From Deltaproteobacteria bacterium (lineage in GTDB: Bacteria; Desulfobacterota; Syntrophia; Syntrophales; Smithellaceae), in the NCBI GenBank assembly GCA_012729055.1, contig JAAYDW010000068.1, positions 1 to 64,000 of the forward strand: 64,000 bases of DNA, written 5' to 3'. The position numbers and the translations under genes are program-made. Position 1 is the stretch's first letter; every line of letters starts with the position of its first letter. Positions 44,648-53,130 of this stretch are shown here, in pieces. A model generated the notes under the pieces. It did not search any database. It was not told where the DNA came from and saw only the letters and a list, made by a program, of their open reading frames with translations.

Positions 44648-44988
44648 AAAGTCTTTTTATCCCCGGAGGCTTATGTGTGTCGGTTGGCTCTCCCTGTCTT
44701 TTTTTTTCAACAAATTTGTCTTGCGCGAAAGAACAACATTCGGTTCCGGTCCTGACGCGGCGCTGAAACCGGAAACCGCAAAAGTCTTGTGCTCCCGGGG
44801 CGTTGCGGATCCTGTTGAGCCATAACGGCGCCGGGAAGCGTTTCTTTTCCCGACCGGTCTGGAAAGCATCTCCGAAATCCTGCGGGCAATTTTGCAAAAA
44901 ACGTTCCCGATTTTTTTCAGCTGTTTTTTTTCGGCAGGGATCTTTTGTGAAAACCGGTTAAAGACGGATCCGCGGATCCGCAGATGAG
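44648..44988. other. long leader/intergenic region before the giant GlmS
   Basis: 341 bases with no credible gene. It carries several A-tracts and T-tracts (near 44697-44712 and 44910-44935). I see no glmS-ribozyme core and no recognised riboswitch. The - strand end near 44670-44700 is purine-rich. It is long enough for leader regulation of the downstream gene. Confidence 0.5.
44965..44980. repeat. 16-base palindrome after the Fis-like gene
   Basis: CGGATCCGCGGATCCG, fully self-complementary, 9 bases past the Fis-like stop codon. On the - strand it is followed by TCTTTAA, so it may be a weak terminator. Confidence 0.5.
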
Positions 44989-45300
44989 CTATTTCATTTT
45001 TTCGCAGTCGATGCCCAGTTTGGCCATCTTGTCGGTAAAGGTGTTGCGGTTGATGCCCAGATAAGCGGCCGCCGTGCTTTTCACATAACTGGAGCGCCGC
45101 AGCGCGATTTTAAACAAACCCTTTTCCACCATCGCCATGACTTCTTCGTGCAGTTTGCTTTTGCCGTTGTCGGAAACGGCCAGAACCGTCGCCAGGTCAT
45201 CCAGATTTTTTTCCAATATTTCTTCAACGGCCGCGTGACAGGTTTCATGCACGTCCGATACGGCCGCCGGTTTGTCGAATTTTCTTGCCTTGATCGTCAT
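44989..45300 (-). CDS. Fis-family DNA-binding protein
   Basis: A 103-residue protein whose last 45 residues form a Fis-type helix-turn-helix (SSYVKSTAAAYLGINRNTFTDKMAKLGI), the same as the DNA-binding end of NtrC activators and of E. coli Fis. The N-terminal half, with HEEVMAMVEKGLFKIALRR, matches the Fis dimerisation helices. Probable nucleoid-associated or global regulator. RBS GGGAG lies a few bases before ATG. It is transcribed towards the giant GlmS gene, but 341 bases separate them. Confidence 0.82.
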   Translation of the reverse strand: MTIKARKFDKPAAVSDVHETCHAAVEEILEKNLDDLATVLAVSDNGKSKLHEEVMAMVEKGLFKIALRRSSYVKSTAAAYLGINRNTFTDKMAKLGIDCEKMK

Positions 45301-45386
45301 AAAAAAACTCCCACCTTTGATTTCATTGCATTAAATGAAAACATTCGGTTCAATACGGCTGATGCTTTTGACGGCGAAAAAAACCG

Positions 45387-45899
45387 TCAGTTTATCAGTT
45401 TGGTTAAAATGATCGCAACAATGATGCCCACCGCAATCCAGGTCAAGACCATCAGCGAGGCGCGTTCAATGGGCGCTTCCAGATAGTTTTTGACTTCCAC
45501 TTCCACTCTTTCCGCTTCCAATTTTTCCGTCAGGTGACGGATGAGACGCGTGTGGTCCTGCAAGAGGTTTGAAAATATATAGAACCCTTTGGTTGTCGTC
45601 AACAGAAAATACGCCTTGTTGCGCAAAATGACAACGCCCAGGTGCGTGATTTCCGTCCAGGTAAAGGTTTTTGTTCGGAAAAATTTTTTGATGCGCAATC
45701 CGGTTTCGCCGGCGGCAAACTCCCGCTCGGACGCTTCGACCGCGATGATCAGCGTGACGACAAACAAAACGCCCAGCAGAATTTTTTCCCAGGTTTCGCC
45801 GCTTACGCAGCTGATGATGAAGAGAACCAACAACAGGACAACCGCCGCGGTAAAAGGCAGTCGGAAGGATTTTTTGATTTTGTAAATCTGATCCGCCAC
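45387..45899 (-). CDS. membrane protein with bacterial PH-like domain
   Basis: A 170-residue protein: two N-terminal membrane helices (about 14-32 and 39-56), a cytosolic domain of about 75 residues (ETGLRIKKFFRTKTFTWTEITHLGVVIL...) with the strand pattern of bacterial PH (bPH2/YcxB-like) domains, and a C-terminal helix (150-168). Function unknown. It lies 16 bases before moaC's stop in the same direction, so it is probably cotranscribed downstream of moaC. Confidence 0.7.
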   Translation of the reverse strand: MADQIYKIKKSFRLPFTAAVVLLLVLFIISCVSGETWEKILLGVLFVVTLIIAVEASEREFAAGETGLRIKKFFRTKTFTWTEITHLGVVILRNKAYFLLTTTKGFYIFSNLLQDHTRLIRHLTEKLEAERVEVEVKNYLEAPIERASLMVLTWIAVGIIVAIILTKLIN

Positions 45900-45915
45900 G
45901 TTAGGCTCCCGTGTG

Positions 45916-46398
45916 TTAAGGTGTTTTTCTCACAAAGAGGCCGCTTTTGCCGCCGCTTTTTTCAACGAGCAGAATGTCGCCGATGATCATTTCCTTGTCC
46001 ACGGCCTTGCACATGTCATAAACCGTCAGCGCGGCGACGCTGACCGCTGTGAGCGCTTCCATCTCGACGCCGGTGGGCCCCACCGTTCGCGCTTCGGCTT
46101 CAATGATCACCTGGCCCTTGGGACGGTCGACGGTAAAATCGATGTCCACGCCCGTTAACGCCAGCGGATGGCACAGGGGAATGAGGTCGCCGGTTTTTTT
46201 GGCCGCCAGAATGCCGGCGATCTTGGCGGTGGTGAGCACATTGCCTTTGGCCATCCGGCCCGCCTCCAAAAGCGCGAGGGTTTCGCTTTTCATGGTGATG
46301 CGTCCGCGGGCCTTTGCCTTGCGGACCGTCTTGGTCTTTTCCGTGACATCCACCATTTGAACCTGGTCTGCATCATTAATGTGAGATAACTTTTTCAT
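45916..46398 (-). CDS. moaC: cyclic pyranopterin monophosphate synthase
   Basis: A 160-residue MoaC, second step of molybdenum-cofactor synthesis. Family blocks KLSHINDADQVQMVDVTEKT at the start, IPLCHPLALTGVDIDF, VEMEALTAVSVAALTVYDMCKA and the C-terminal KSGGKSG. It supplies the pterin used by the tungsten/molybdenum aldehyde oxidoreductase at 1079. ATG 46398 gives the conserved length (E. coli 161); the frame runs 31 codons further upstream without family resemblance. No clear RBS. Confidence 0.95.
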   Translation of the reverse strand: MKKLSHINDADQVQMVDVTEKTKTVRKAKARGRITMKSETLALLEAGRMAKGNVLTTAKIAGILAAKKTGDLIPLCHPLALTGVDIDFTVDRPKGQVIIEAEARTVGPTGVEMEALTAVSVAALTVYDMCKAVDKEMIIGDILLVEKSGGKSGLFVRKTP

Positions 46399-46508
46399 GG
46401 CGATCGATGGTATCGATGGTATTGGTGCGTTTGAATTTATCCTGACCGAAACAATTGACGAGAACCTAGCACAGTGGTCCGGCCGAGTCAAGAAAGTCAG
46501 ACAAATTT

Positions 46509-46536
46509 TTGCAGCAAATTAAAAACTTGATATAAA
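46509..46536 (+). promoter_or_regulatory. promoter of comM
   Basis: TTGCAG (46509-46514), 16 bases, TATAAA (46531-46536); leader about 50 bases. In the divergent gap between moaC and comM. Confidence 0.6.
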
Positions 46537-46591
46537 TGAATCGATTAGCTAAGATTTTTCCGCTTCCGAAATTTCCGTTCCGGAGAAAAAA

Positions 46592-48121
46592 ATGTTCATT
46601 AAAGTATTCAGCGTGAGTGTGATTGGAATGGATTCCTATCCCATTGCGGTGGAAGTGGACGTGTCCGACGGCCTGCCGCAGTTTGCCACGGTCGGTTTGC
46701 CGGACGCTTCCGTGAAAGAAAGCCGGGACCGGATCCGGGCGGCCATCCGGAATTCCGGCTATCCTTTTCCCCGCTCCCACGTCACGGTTAATCTGGCGCC
46801 GGCCGATCTGCGCAAGGAAGGAACGGGTTTCGATCTCCCGATTGCCGTGGGCATTTTAGCGGCCGAGGAGGTGGTCGATCCCCGGACATTCGACGGTTGT
46901 TCCTTTGTCGGCGAACTGTCCCTCGACGGCGGCATCAAGGGCGTGCGGGGCGCGCTGCCCGCCGCGTTTAAAGCCAGGGAACAAGGCGTCCGGTCCTTTT
47001 TCGTGCCCGGCGACAACGCACCGGAAGCGGCGATGGTCGAAGGCCTTGACGTTTACGGCGTTCGTGCGCTTCCTGATGTAGTGGAATTTCTTGCCGGAAG
47101 GCGGCCGCTGGCGCCCGTCCGTCTGGACCGGGAGGGAGTGTTTGAAAAAAGCCGCCTCTCTGAAATGGACCTATCCGAAATACAGGAACAGCGCCAGGCG
47201 CTGCGCGCCCTGGAAATCGCCGCCGCCGGCAATCACAATCTCCTGCTGGTCGGCCCGCCCGGCTCCGGCAAGAGCATGCTGGCCAGGCGCCTGCCGACGA
47301 TCCTGCCCGACCTGTCCTTTGAGGAAGCCATTGAAGTAACAAAGGTCTTTTCCGTTGCCGGTCTTTTGCATTCCGGCCGGGCGTTGATTGCCGCGCGGCC
47401 TTTCCGCGCGCCGCATCACACGATTTCCGACGTCGGTTTGGTCGGAGGCGGGCAGATGCCGCATCCCGGGGAAATTTCACTGGCGCATCTGGGGGTGCTT
47501 TTTCTCGACGAACTGCCGGAGTTCAAACGCAATGCGCTTGAAGCGCTGCGCCAGCCGCTCGAGGAAGGGACGATCACCGTGACCCGTTCCGCCGTGACCG
47601 CGGACTTTCCCGCAAAATTCATGCTGGTGGCGGCCATGAATCCCTGTCCCTGCGGTTATTTCGGCGACCGGCGGCGCAGTTGCCGCTGTTCCCCCCAGCA
47701 GATCCGCCAGTACCAGGCCAAGATATCCGGGCCTTTGCTGGACCGCATCGACCTGCATATCGAAGTGCCGTCGATCAAGTACCGGGCGCTTGCGGATCGC
47801 CGGACGGGCGAGTCCTCCGCCGCCGTCAAAAAGCGGGTGAACCAGGCGCGGACCGTCCAGAAGCAAAGATTCGGGAATGCGGGAATCACGACCAACGCCC
47901 GGATGACGGAAAAACAGATCCGCGCGTTTTGCGAAATAGATGAAGCGTCGCATCAGCTCATGGAAATGGCCATTGAAAAACTGGGGCTTTCCGCGCGCGC
48001 CATGAATCGCATTTTGAAAGTCTCCCGAACAATTGCCGACCTGGACGGACGGGAGCAAATTGAAGCCGCGCATGTTGCGGAAGCGATTTCCTATCGAAGC
48101 CTTGATCGCAGTCTGGTTTAG
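46592..48121 (+). CDS. comM: ComM/YifB-family AAA+ ATPase
   Basis: A 509-residue protein of the Mg-chelatase-like ComM group. N-terminal Lon-like domain (1-170, KVFSVSVIGMDSYPIAVEVDVSDG), AAA+ core with Walker A VGPPGSGKSMLARRLP, sensor segment RPFRAPHHTISDVGLVGGG, Walker B VLFLDELPEF, a zinc-like MNPCPCGYFGD block, and a C-terminal helical domain. ComM is a hexameric helicase that promotes branch migration during natural transformation; other members are uncharacterised. GGAG before the ATG. Confidence 0.93.
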   Translation: MFIKVFSVSVIGMDSYPIAVEVDVSDGLPQFATVGLPDASVKESRDRIRAAIRNSGYPFPRSHVTVNLAPADLRKEGTGFDLPIAVGILAAEEVVDPRTFDGCSFVGELSLDGGIKGVRGALPAAFKAREQGVRSFFVPGDNAPEAAMVEGLDVYGVRALPDVVEFLAGRRPLAPVRLDREGVFEKSRLSEMDLSEIQEQRQALRALEIAAAGNHNLLLVGPPGSGKSMLARRLPTILPDLSFEEAIEVTKVFSVAGLLHSGRALIAARPFRAPHHTISDVGLVGGGQMPHPGEISLAHLGVLFLDELPEFKRNALEALRQPLEEGTITVTRSAVTADFPAKFMLVAAMNPCPCGYFGDRRRSCRCSPQQIRQYQAKISGPLLDRIDLHIEVPSIKYRALADRRTGESSAAVKKRVNQARTVQKQRFGNAGITTNARMTEKQIRAFCEIDEASHQLMEMAIEKLGLSARAMNRILKVSRTIADLDGREQIEAAHVAEAISYRSLDRSLV

Positions 48122-48186
48122 TGGTATGAAAAAAATATTTTAATCCAAAAGACCGCCAATAACGGACTTTTTATAAAGAGGAAGCC

Positions 48187-49257
48187 ATGGAAATCAAAAT
48201 TATCAAAGCGTTGCCGAAATACCTGAAACCTAAACCCGATGAGACCAAATTGGGATTCGGCCGGCATTTTACGGATCACATGTTTTCGATGAAATACAAA
48301 AACGGAACCGGCTGGCATGATCCCGTCATCGAACCGTACCATCTGCTGCAGCTGGACCCCACCGCCATGTGCCTGCATTACGGGCAGGAAATCTTCGAGG
48401 GGCTCAAGGCGTACCGCGGCAAAAAAGAAGAAATTTATCTGTTTCGGCCGCTGGAGAACATCCGGCGGATGAACACGTCCGCCGAGCGGCTCTGCATGCC
48501 TCCGATCGACGAAACCGTCTTTTTCGATGCGCTCAAGAAATTCGTGCTTTTGGAAAAAGAATGGATTCCCCGGGAAGCCGGCTCTTCGCTGTACATCCGG
48601 CCGACGATGATTGCCACCGAGGCGGCGCTCGGCGTTCATCCCTCCGGCGAATACCTCTTTTTCATCATTGCCGGACCGGTGGGCGCCTATTACCCGCACG
48701 GTTTTTCCCCGACCAAAATTTATGTGTCCGACGAGTATGTGCGGGCGGCGCCGGGCGGCACCGGACAGATCAAGGCGGCGGGTAATTACGCGGCGAGTCT
48801 TTACGCCAGCCGCATCGCCACCAACATGGGCTATACGCAGGTGCTGTGGCTCGACGCGCGGGAAAAGAAGTATGTGGAAGAAGTGGGCACGAGCAATATT
48901 TTCTTTTTGATCGGCGATGAGCTGGTCACGCCGCCTCTGGGCGGGACCATTCTGCCGGGCGTGACCCGCGATTCCGTGCTCAAACTGGCCGTCCATTTCG
49001 GCGTCAAGGTCAGCGAAAGGCCGCTCGCCATCGATGAGGTGATTGCCGCCATCGAAAATGGAACGCTTCAGGAGTCCTTTGCTTCGGGAACCGCCGCGGT
49101 CATTTCACCGGTGGGCCAGATTTTTTACAACAAAAAGGAATATCTCATCAACAACGGGAAGACGGGCGCGCTTGCCCAGAGATTATTCAATGAAATAATG
49201 CACATCCAGTATGGGAACAAACAAGATCCCTTCAACTGGCGCGTGCAGATCGGCTAG
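48187..49257 (+). CDS. ilvE: branched-chain amino-acid aminotransferase
   Basis: A 356-residue fold-type IV PLP aminotransferase of the larger BCAT subgroup (LGFGRHFTDHMFSMKY; HYGQEIFEGLKAYRG; IRPTMIATEAALGV). The PLP Lys is expected in GQIKAAGNYAASL, and EEVGTSNIFF and GTAAVISPVG close the site. It interconverts Val, Leu and Ile with their 2-oxo acids using glutamate. AGAGG before the ATG. A possible terminator follows. Confidence 0.95.
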   Translation: MEIKIIKALPKYLKPKPDETKLGFGRHFTDHMFSMKYKNGTGWHDPVIEPYHLLQLDPTAMCLHYGQEIFEGLKAYRGKKEEIYLFRPLENIRRMNTSAERLCMPPIDETVFFDALKKFVLLEKEWIPREAGSSLYIRPTMIATEAALGVHPSGEYLFFIIAGPVGAYYPHGFSPTKIYVSDEYVRAAPGGTGQIKAAGNYAASLYASRIATNMGYTQVLWLDAREKKYVEEVGTSNIFFLIGDELVTPPLGGTILPGVTRDSVLKLAVHFGVKVSERPLAIDEVIAAIENGTLQESFASGTAAVISPVGQIFYNKKEYLINNGKTGALAQRLFNEIMHIQYGNKQDPFNWRVQIG

Positions 49258-49294
49258 GCCGACGCTTCCGGAAACAGGCGCCGTCCGGCTTTTT
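49257..49294 (+). terminator. possible terminator after ilvE
   Basis: An imperfect G+C stem (GGCCGAC at 49257-49263 with GTCCGGCT at 49283-49290, one bulge), then TTTT. Weaker than the other terminators in the window. Confidence 0.4.
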
Positions 49295-49322
49295 ATGCAC
49301 TGGATACCGACACTTGAAACTG

Positions 49323-49368
49323 TATTCCACAAAGTTGTGGAAAAGTCTGTTGATAACCGTGTGGATAA
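49323..49368. other. cluster of four DnaA-box-like 9-mers
   Basis: Within 46 bases: TATTCCACA (323-331, +, one mismatch to TTWTNCACA), TTTTCCACA (336-344, -, full match), TTATCAACA (348-356, -, one mismatch) and TTATCCACA (360-368, -, perfect). The last three start exactly 12 bases apart on the same strand. An A+T-rich stretch follows at about 49401-49470. It lies in the 312-base gap between ilvE and lolA. Confidence 0.6.
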
Positions 49369-49406
49369 AAGCGGCAAGTCCGCGCTGATCAGGCTTTTGG
49401 ACCAAA

Positions 49407-49425
49407 TTGCTTAAGGTTTAAGCAA
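49407..49425. repeat. inverted repeat in the ilvE-lolA gap
   Basis: TTGCTTAA (407-414), GGT, TTAAGCAA (418-425): perfect 8-base arms. Dyad of operator size, next to the DnaA-box cluster. Confidence 0.6.
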
Positions 49426-49569
49426 GATGATATGCGAGTAATATCAATTATTTATGGAATATGCCCTTTGATCATCGCCACTTATGATGTCCCCGGGCGC
49501 AAGATATAAACGCCTTTGAAAAAAATGTGCCATCTGTGCCGGTTTACGGGATATTTCCGGAAAGAAAAA

Positions 49570-50277
49570 ATGAGCAGATTAAATCTTAAAAAAAATGCGT
49601 CATTTAAGCCGACTGCTTCCGCAGGAGGGCTGCTGGTGTTTTGCTGGCTGATCATTTTTGCCGCAGCAGCCGCTGCCGCCGAGATGCCGCCCCTTGCCGA
49701 AACCGTCGCCCGTCTGCAGCAGATCTATGAGCGGACTGAGGATTTTCAGGCGTCGTTTGTTCAGGAAACGACCGTGAAATCCATCCGCAAAACGGAGGTG
49801 GAAGAAGGGGTCGTTTATTTTAAAAATCCCCGGCAAATGCTGTGGGATTATCAAAAGCCAAAAGCCAAAAAACTCATCATCAACGCGCAAAAAGCCTGGC
49901 TTTATCTGCCGCAGGATAAAACCGTCTACACCCAGGACGCAGACCGGATTTTTAAATCCGAGGCCCTTATCAGGTTTTTGTCCGGTTTGGGCAAACTGAC
50001 CGAGGACTTCACGATTCGCTACGCGGCGCCTGCGGCCACGGACAGGAAAGGTCATTATCTGCTCCAGTTGTATCCGCGGGAAAAGGGAGCTTCCTACGCC
50101 TATCTGCAAATGACGCTCGATAAAAATTCCTTCCAGATCCTTGAGGTCAGTTTCGACGACGTCATGGGCAACACCACCCGCCTGAAATTTTCCGCAATCA
50201 AAATGAATGCCGGACTTTCCGCAAAAATGTTTCAGTTCCAGCCGCCTTCCGGAACGAGCATTTTCAAAATGCCGTAA
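49570..50277 (+). CDS. lolA: outer-membrane lipoprotein carrier LolA
   Basis: A 235-residue periplasmic protein. After an N-terminal hydrophobic signal (GGLLVFCWLIIFAAAAAAAEM) comes the LolA fold: TVARLQQIYERTEDFQASFVQET, EEGVVYFKNPRQMLWDYQKP, VYTQDADRIFKSEALIRFLSGLG and GNTTRLKFSAIKMN. It ferries lipoproteins from LolCDE to the outer membrane. ATG 49570 has GGAAAG nearby; the frame also runs from a TTG at 49516, which would put charged residues before the signal and is less likely. Confidence 0.92.
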   Translation: MSRLNLKKNASFKPTASAGGLLVFCWLIIFAAAAAAAEMPPLAETVARLQQIYERTEDFQASFVQETTVKSIRKTEVEEGVVYFKNPRQMLWDYQKPKAKKLIINAQKAWLYLPQDKTVYTQDADRIFKSEALIRFLSGLGKLTEDFTIRYAAPAATDRKGHYLLQLYPREKGASYAYLQMTLDKNSFQILEVSFDDVMGNTTRLKFSAIKMNAGLSAKMFQFQPPSGTSIFKMP

Positions 50278-50286
50278 CGGGTTTTT

Positions 50287-50901
50287 TCAGGGTTTGGCGA
50301 TCGTCACCCACAAAAATGTTTCCCCTCCGATGTCGCGGTACCGGCAGGCTTCTACGGCAAATCCGGCGGCCGTGAGGACGTCGCGAAGACTCGCGGGCGT
50401 GGTGTGGCTGTAAAAGAGCGCTTCCCCCATGAATTCCTTGTAGCCGCTGAAAACCTCCGCTCCCGTGTATTCCTGCGTGGCGTAAGTGAAAAGCGCCTTC
50501 CCCCCTTTTTTCAGCCAGCGGTACATGTTGGAAAAAAAAGCCGGATGCTGCTCGTGTGCAATGTGAAAAAGACAGTAGACGGCGGAAACGGCGTCAAAGG
50601 ATTCGGCGGGGAAATCCACCTTGCGGATATCGGCTTGCAGCGTTTCCATTTTCGGCTGAAAATGACGGGCCAGTTCGAGCATCCGGAAAGAAAAATCGAC
50701 GCCCACGACCCGCCAGCCCCGGGCGAGAAAGAAGGCGGGAAAAGGTTCGCCCGCGCCGCAGCCCAGATCGAGGAGTCGTCCCGGCTGCTCCGGCAGCCTC
50801 CGGTAAAAATCGTCGATGACCTCGGACATGTCGAACAAACCGCGGTTTTGTTCGGACGTGTCGGCGAGGCGGTCGTAAACCTGTCTTAAGTCGTCGGGCA
50901 T
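50287..50901 (-). CDS. class I SAM-dependent methyltransferase
   Basis: A 204-residue methyltransferase with SAM motif I LLDLGCGAGEPFPAFFL, acidic loop VVGVDFSFRMLELA, and motif FDAVSAVYCLFHI. The substrate cannot be told. The ATG at 50901 lies just after the stop of the radical SAM gene (50906), with GGGTGA as RBS, so the two are translationally linked; the TTG at 50922 inside the upstream gene is less likely. Confidence 0.85.
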   Translation of the reverse strand: MPDDLRQVYDRLADTSEQNRGLFDMSEVIDDFYRRLPEQPGRLLDLGCGAGEPFPAFFLARGWRVVGVDFSFRMLELARHFQPKMETLQADIRKVDFPAESFDAVSAVYCLFHIAHEQHPAFFSNMYRWLKKGGKALFTYATQEYTGAEVFSGYKEFMGEALFYSHTTPASLRDVLTAAGFAVEACRYRDIGGETFLWVTIAKP

Positions 50902-50905
50902 GGCG

Positions 50906-51829
50906 TCACCCGTCTGTGTCAAAAGGATTTTCCCGGTCGAAGTCCGGCGTCAGGGCTCTGTCGTCGACTTCCTGGATAAACAGGTTTTCAAAACCCAGCG
51001 AAAGGGCGAAATCCACTATTTCATTGTATTCCGCGGCGTTAATGCGGCGGCCCAGGAGCGGATGCGACCGCAGGGCGGGAATCGGTGTGTATTGGGACAT
51101 GAGGCTGATCGGCAGCGCGGTCGAAATCTCCCGGCGCAACAGCCGCAGCGCTTCTTTTGAATTGTTGAGCCGTCCGGGCAGAATCAGGTGGCGGACGATG
51201 ATGCCCCGCGCGGCGATGCCGTCCTTCAGCTCCAGATCGTCGCCTACCTGGCGAACCATTTCCCGGATGGCGCGAAGCGCGATTTTCGGGTATTGCGGGG
51301 CGTTGGAGAAGATGAGCGCGTCTTCTTCCAGACCGTACTTGAAATCCGGCAGATAGATGTCCACCATGGCGTCGAGCATCCGGACGACGTCGGGATTTTC
51401 GTAGCCGCTGCAGTTGTAGACGAAGGGAACCGTGAGCCCCTGCATGCGCGCCAGGCACAGGGCTTCCATCACCAGCGGCGTCTGCGGTGTGGGCGTCACC
51501 GGTTCGACGTTGTGGCAGCCTTTTTTCTGCAGGTCGAGCATCACGCGGGCCAGTTCGATTACGGTGAGGCGGCGGCCGTCGACGCTGTGGGAAATCTGAT
51601 AGTTCTGGCAGTAGATGCAGCCGAGATTGCACGACGAAAGGAAAATGGTGCCGGCGCCGTTTTTTCCCGAAAGCGGCGGCTCCTCGCCGCCATGCGCCAG
51701 CGCGCAGTCGAGGACGATGTCGGCGGGCAGCCGGCAGTATCCCAGTTCGCCGCGGGTCCGGTCCACCCGGCAGGCGCGCGGACACAGCGTGCAGGCTCTG
51801 TAAATATCAAGCAACTCCTGGATGATCAT
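50906..51829 (-). CDS. radical SAM protein, PflX-like (PFL-activase homologue)
   Basis: A 307-residue radical SAM enzyme. The [4Fe-4S] motif CNLGCIYC lies near residue 72-79, preceded by a Cys-rich N-terminus CTLCPRACRVDR...GYC that may bind another cluster. C-terminal SPASM-like features are absent. It matches PflX proteins (COG1313), homologues of pyruvate formate-lyase activase with unknown targets. The only glycyl-radical protein in the window is NrdD, 31 kb away. Downstream of a patatin gene (gap 55 bases) and immediately upstream of a methyltransferase. Confidence 0.88.
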   Translation of the reverse strand: MIIQELLDIYRACTLCPRACRVDRTRGELGYCRLPADIVLDCALAHGGEEPPLSGKNGAGTIFLSSCNLGCIYCQNYQISHSVDGRRLTVIELARVMLDLQKKGCHNVEPVTPTPQTPLVMEALCLARMQGLTVPFVYNCSGYENPDVVRMLDAMVDIYLPDFKYGLEEDALIFSNAPQYPKIALRAIREMVRQVGDDLELKDGIAARGIIVRHLILPGRLNNSKEALRLLRREISTALPISLMSQYTPIPALRSHPLLGRRINAAEYNEIVDFALSLGFENLFIQEVDDRALTPDFDRENPFDTDG

Positions 51830-51884
51830 CTTCTTTTCCGCGCAGCGACGGCGATGCGCCGGAGCGTCCGGCGCGGCCGTGCCG

Positions 51885-52952
51885 CTACATTTTCTCCACG
51901 CTTTCCCGGACCTTCCCGCTCTCGATCAACTCCAGGAAGTCCTCGCCCAGCGGCGCGGCCAGATCGACGGCCCGGTTCCACCGGGCGATCCGCTCCCCGG
52001 CGTTGTCCAGGTAAGTCAGAAAATCGTCCCGGTCCGGAATCTTGCCGCCGGGCAGACGGTCCACGAAACTCGGCGACGGAAAAACCATCACCACATTGGC
52101 GAGCGTCTCTTCGTCCGGCGTCCGGCGTTGATTTTCCTTGTCCAGCCAGCCGGGAATGATCCGCTCCTGATGGTGGAAAAAAAGCACCAGGTCGTTTTCC
52201 CGGGCGGCGAACTGATGTGTCAGGTGATAATCGATCAGACCCCCGTCGCGGTAAACGCCGCGCGGCGCGCCGAAAATGTTTTTCACTCCCGCGACCACGA
52301 GCGGGATGGCGCCGGACGCCATGACCGCGAACTTGAAGTTGGCTTCATTGATGGGGACGAAATGACCGCGAAAGCGCGGCTGAAAACAAAAAGGCGGCGG
52401 TTTCGAGCCGTTGTAGAAAACCACGCGGTCGGCAAACGTGTAAATGTTGTTGCGGCTGATCCGATTCAGCAGGTAACAGACGATAAGCGCGCTTTTCTGT
52501 ACAAGAGGGGTTTCGGAAGCGACCAGACCGCGCGCGCGGGCGGTGATCACCGAAAGCCGGTAGCGTTTGCTTGCCAGCGCAAAGGACAGAGCATCGTCCT
52601 CAATATACGCATTGATGATTTCGGTGAATTTCTCAAGGACGGTGGCGGGCGTGTCCTGCCTCGTGAAGCCGACGTTCACGTAAGCGTGCAGAAATTTCCG
52701 GTAGGCTTCCTCGGCCTGGGGCTGAAGCCAGGCGGCAAAGCGCCAGGCGCCTGCGGATGAACCGATCAGATGAACGGGTCGGGCTCGTCCCAGCCGTTTT
52801 TGCGCAAGCAGCGTCTGATCAAAGCCGCTGGCGATAAGCCAGCGCGGTCCGACCGCGGCGCCGAAATAGGCGGATACGGCGTCGAAGGTAAAACCGCCGT
52901 CCTTAATGATTTCATAAGCTTTTTTACCGGCTTTGATGCGTAATCGGCTCAT
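51885..52952 (-). CDS. patatin-like phospholipase
   Basis: A 355-residue patatin-family acyl hydrolase. The nucleophile elbow is LIGSSAGAWRF (Ser in GSSAG) and the Asp of the dyad is in YRDGGLIDYH. The usual oxyanion motif DGGGxRG is replaced by KDGGFTFDAV, so activity may be altered. No signal peptide; it could act on cytoplasmic membrane lipids. Start uncertain: ATG 52952 is used; an in-frame GTG at 52982 with AGGGG just before it is possible. Divergent from proA. Confidence 0.82.
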   Translation of the reverse strand: MSRLRIKAGKKAYEIIKDGGFTFDAVSAYFGAAVGPRWLIASGFDQTLLAQKRLGRARPVHLIGSSAGAWRFAAWLQPQAEEAYRKFLHAYVNVGFTRQDTPATVLEKFTEIINAYIEDDALSFALASKRYRLSVITARARGLVASETPLVQKSALIVCYLLNRISRNNIYTFADRVVFYNGSKPPPFCFQPRFRGHFVPINEANFKFAVMASGAIPLVVAGVKNIFGAPRGVYRDGGLIDYHLTHQFAARENDLVLFFHHQERIIPGWLDKENQRRTPDEETLANVVMVFPSPSFVDRLPGGKIPDRDDFLTYLDNAGERIARWNRAVDLAAPLGEDFLELIESGKVRESVEKM

Positions 52953-52975
52953 CTTCGGCCATCCGGGCAAAGGCC

Positions 52976-53004
52976 TTGACACATCCCCTTTTGTTCTGTA
53001 AATA
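52976..53004 (+). promoter_or_regulatory. possible promoter of proA-nadD
   Basis: TTGACA (52976-52981), 17 bases, TAAATA (52999-53004); leader about 120 bases. It overlaps the alternative start region of the patatin gene on the other strand. Confidence 0.45.
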
Positions 53005-53130
53005 TGGTCCCAACAGTAGGTAAAGCCATCTTTCCCCCAAACGGTTTTCAGAGTGGACAGCTGCTGCGGCTTTTACCAATAATTACAGAAAATGCAAGTC
53101 ATTATTCAAGGATGCAGATAGAGGAGAAAA

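Noticed and set aside
44508-44897. 129-codon ORF on - overlapping the giant GlmS start
   Set aside because: Different frame, rich in Arg/Pro/Cys, no RBS or family likeness.
44648-44988. glmS ribozyme or known riboswitch before the GlmS-like gene
   Set aside because: I looked for the ribozyme core and conserved riboswitch boxes and found none; left as an undefined leader.
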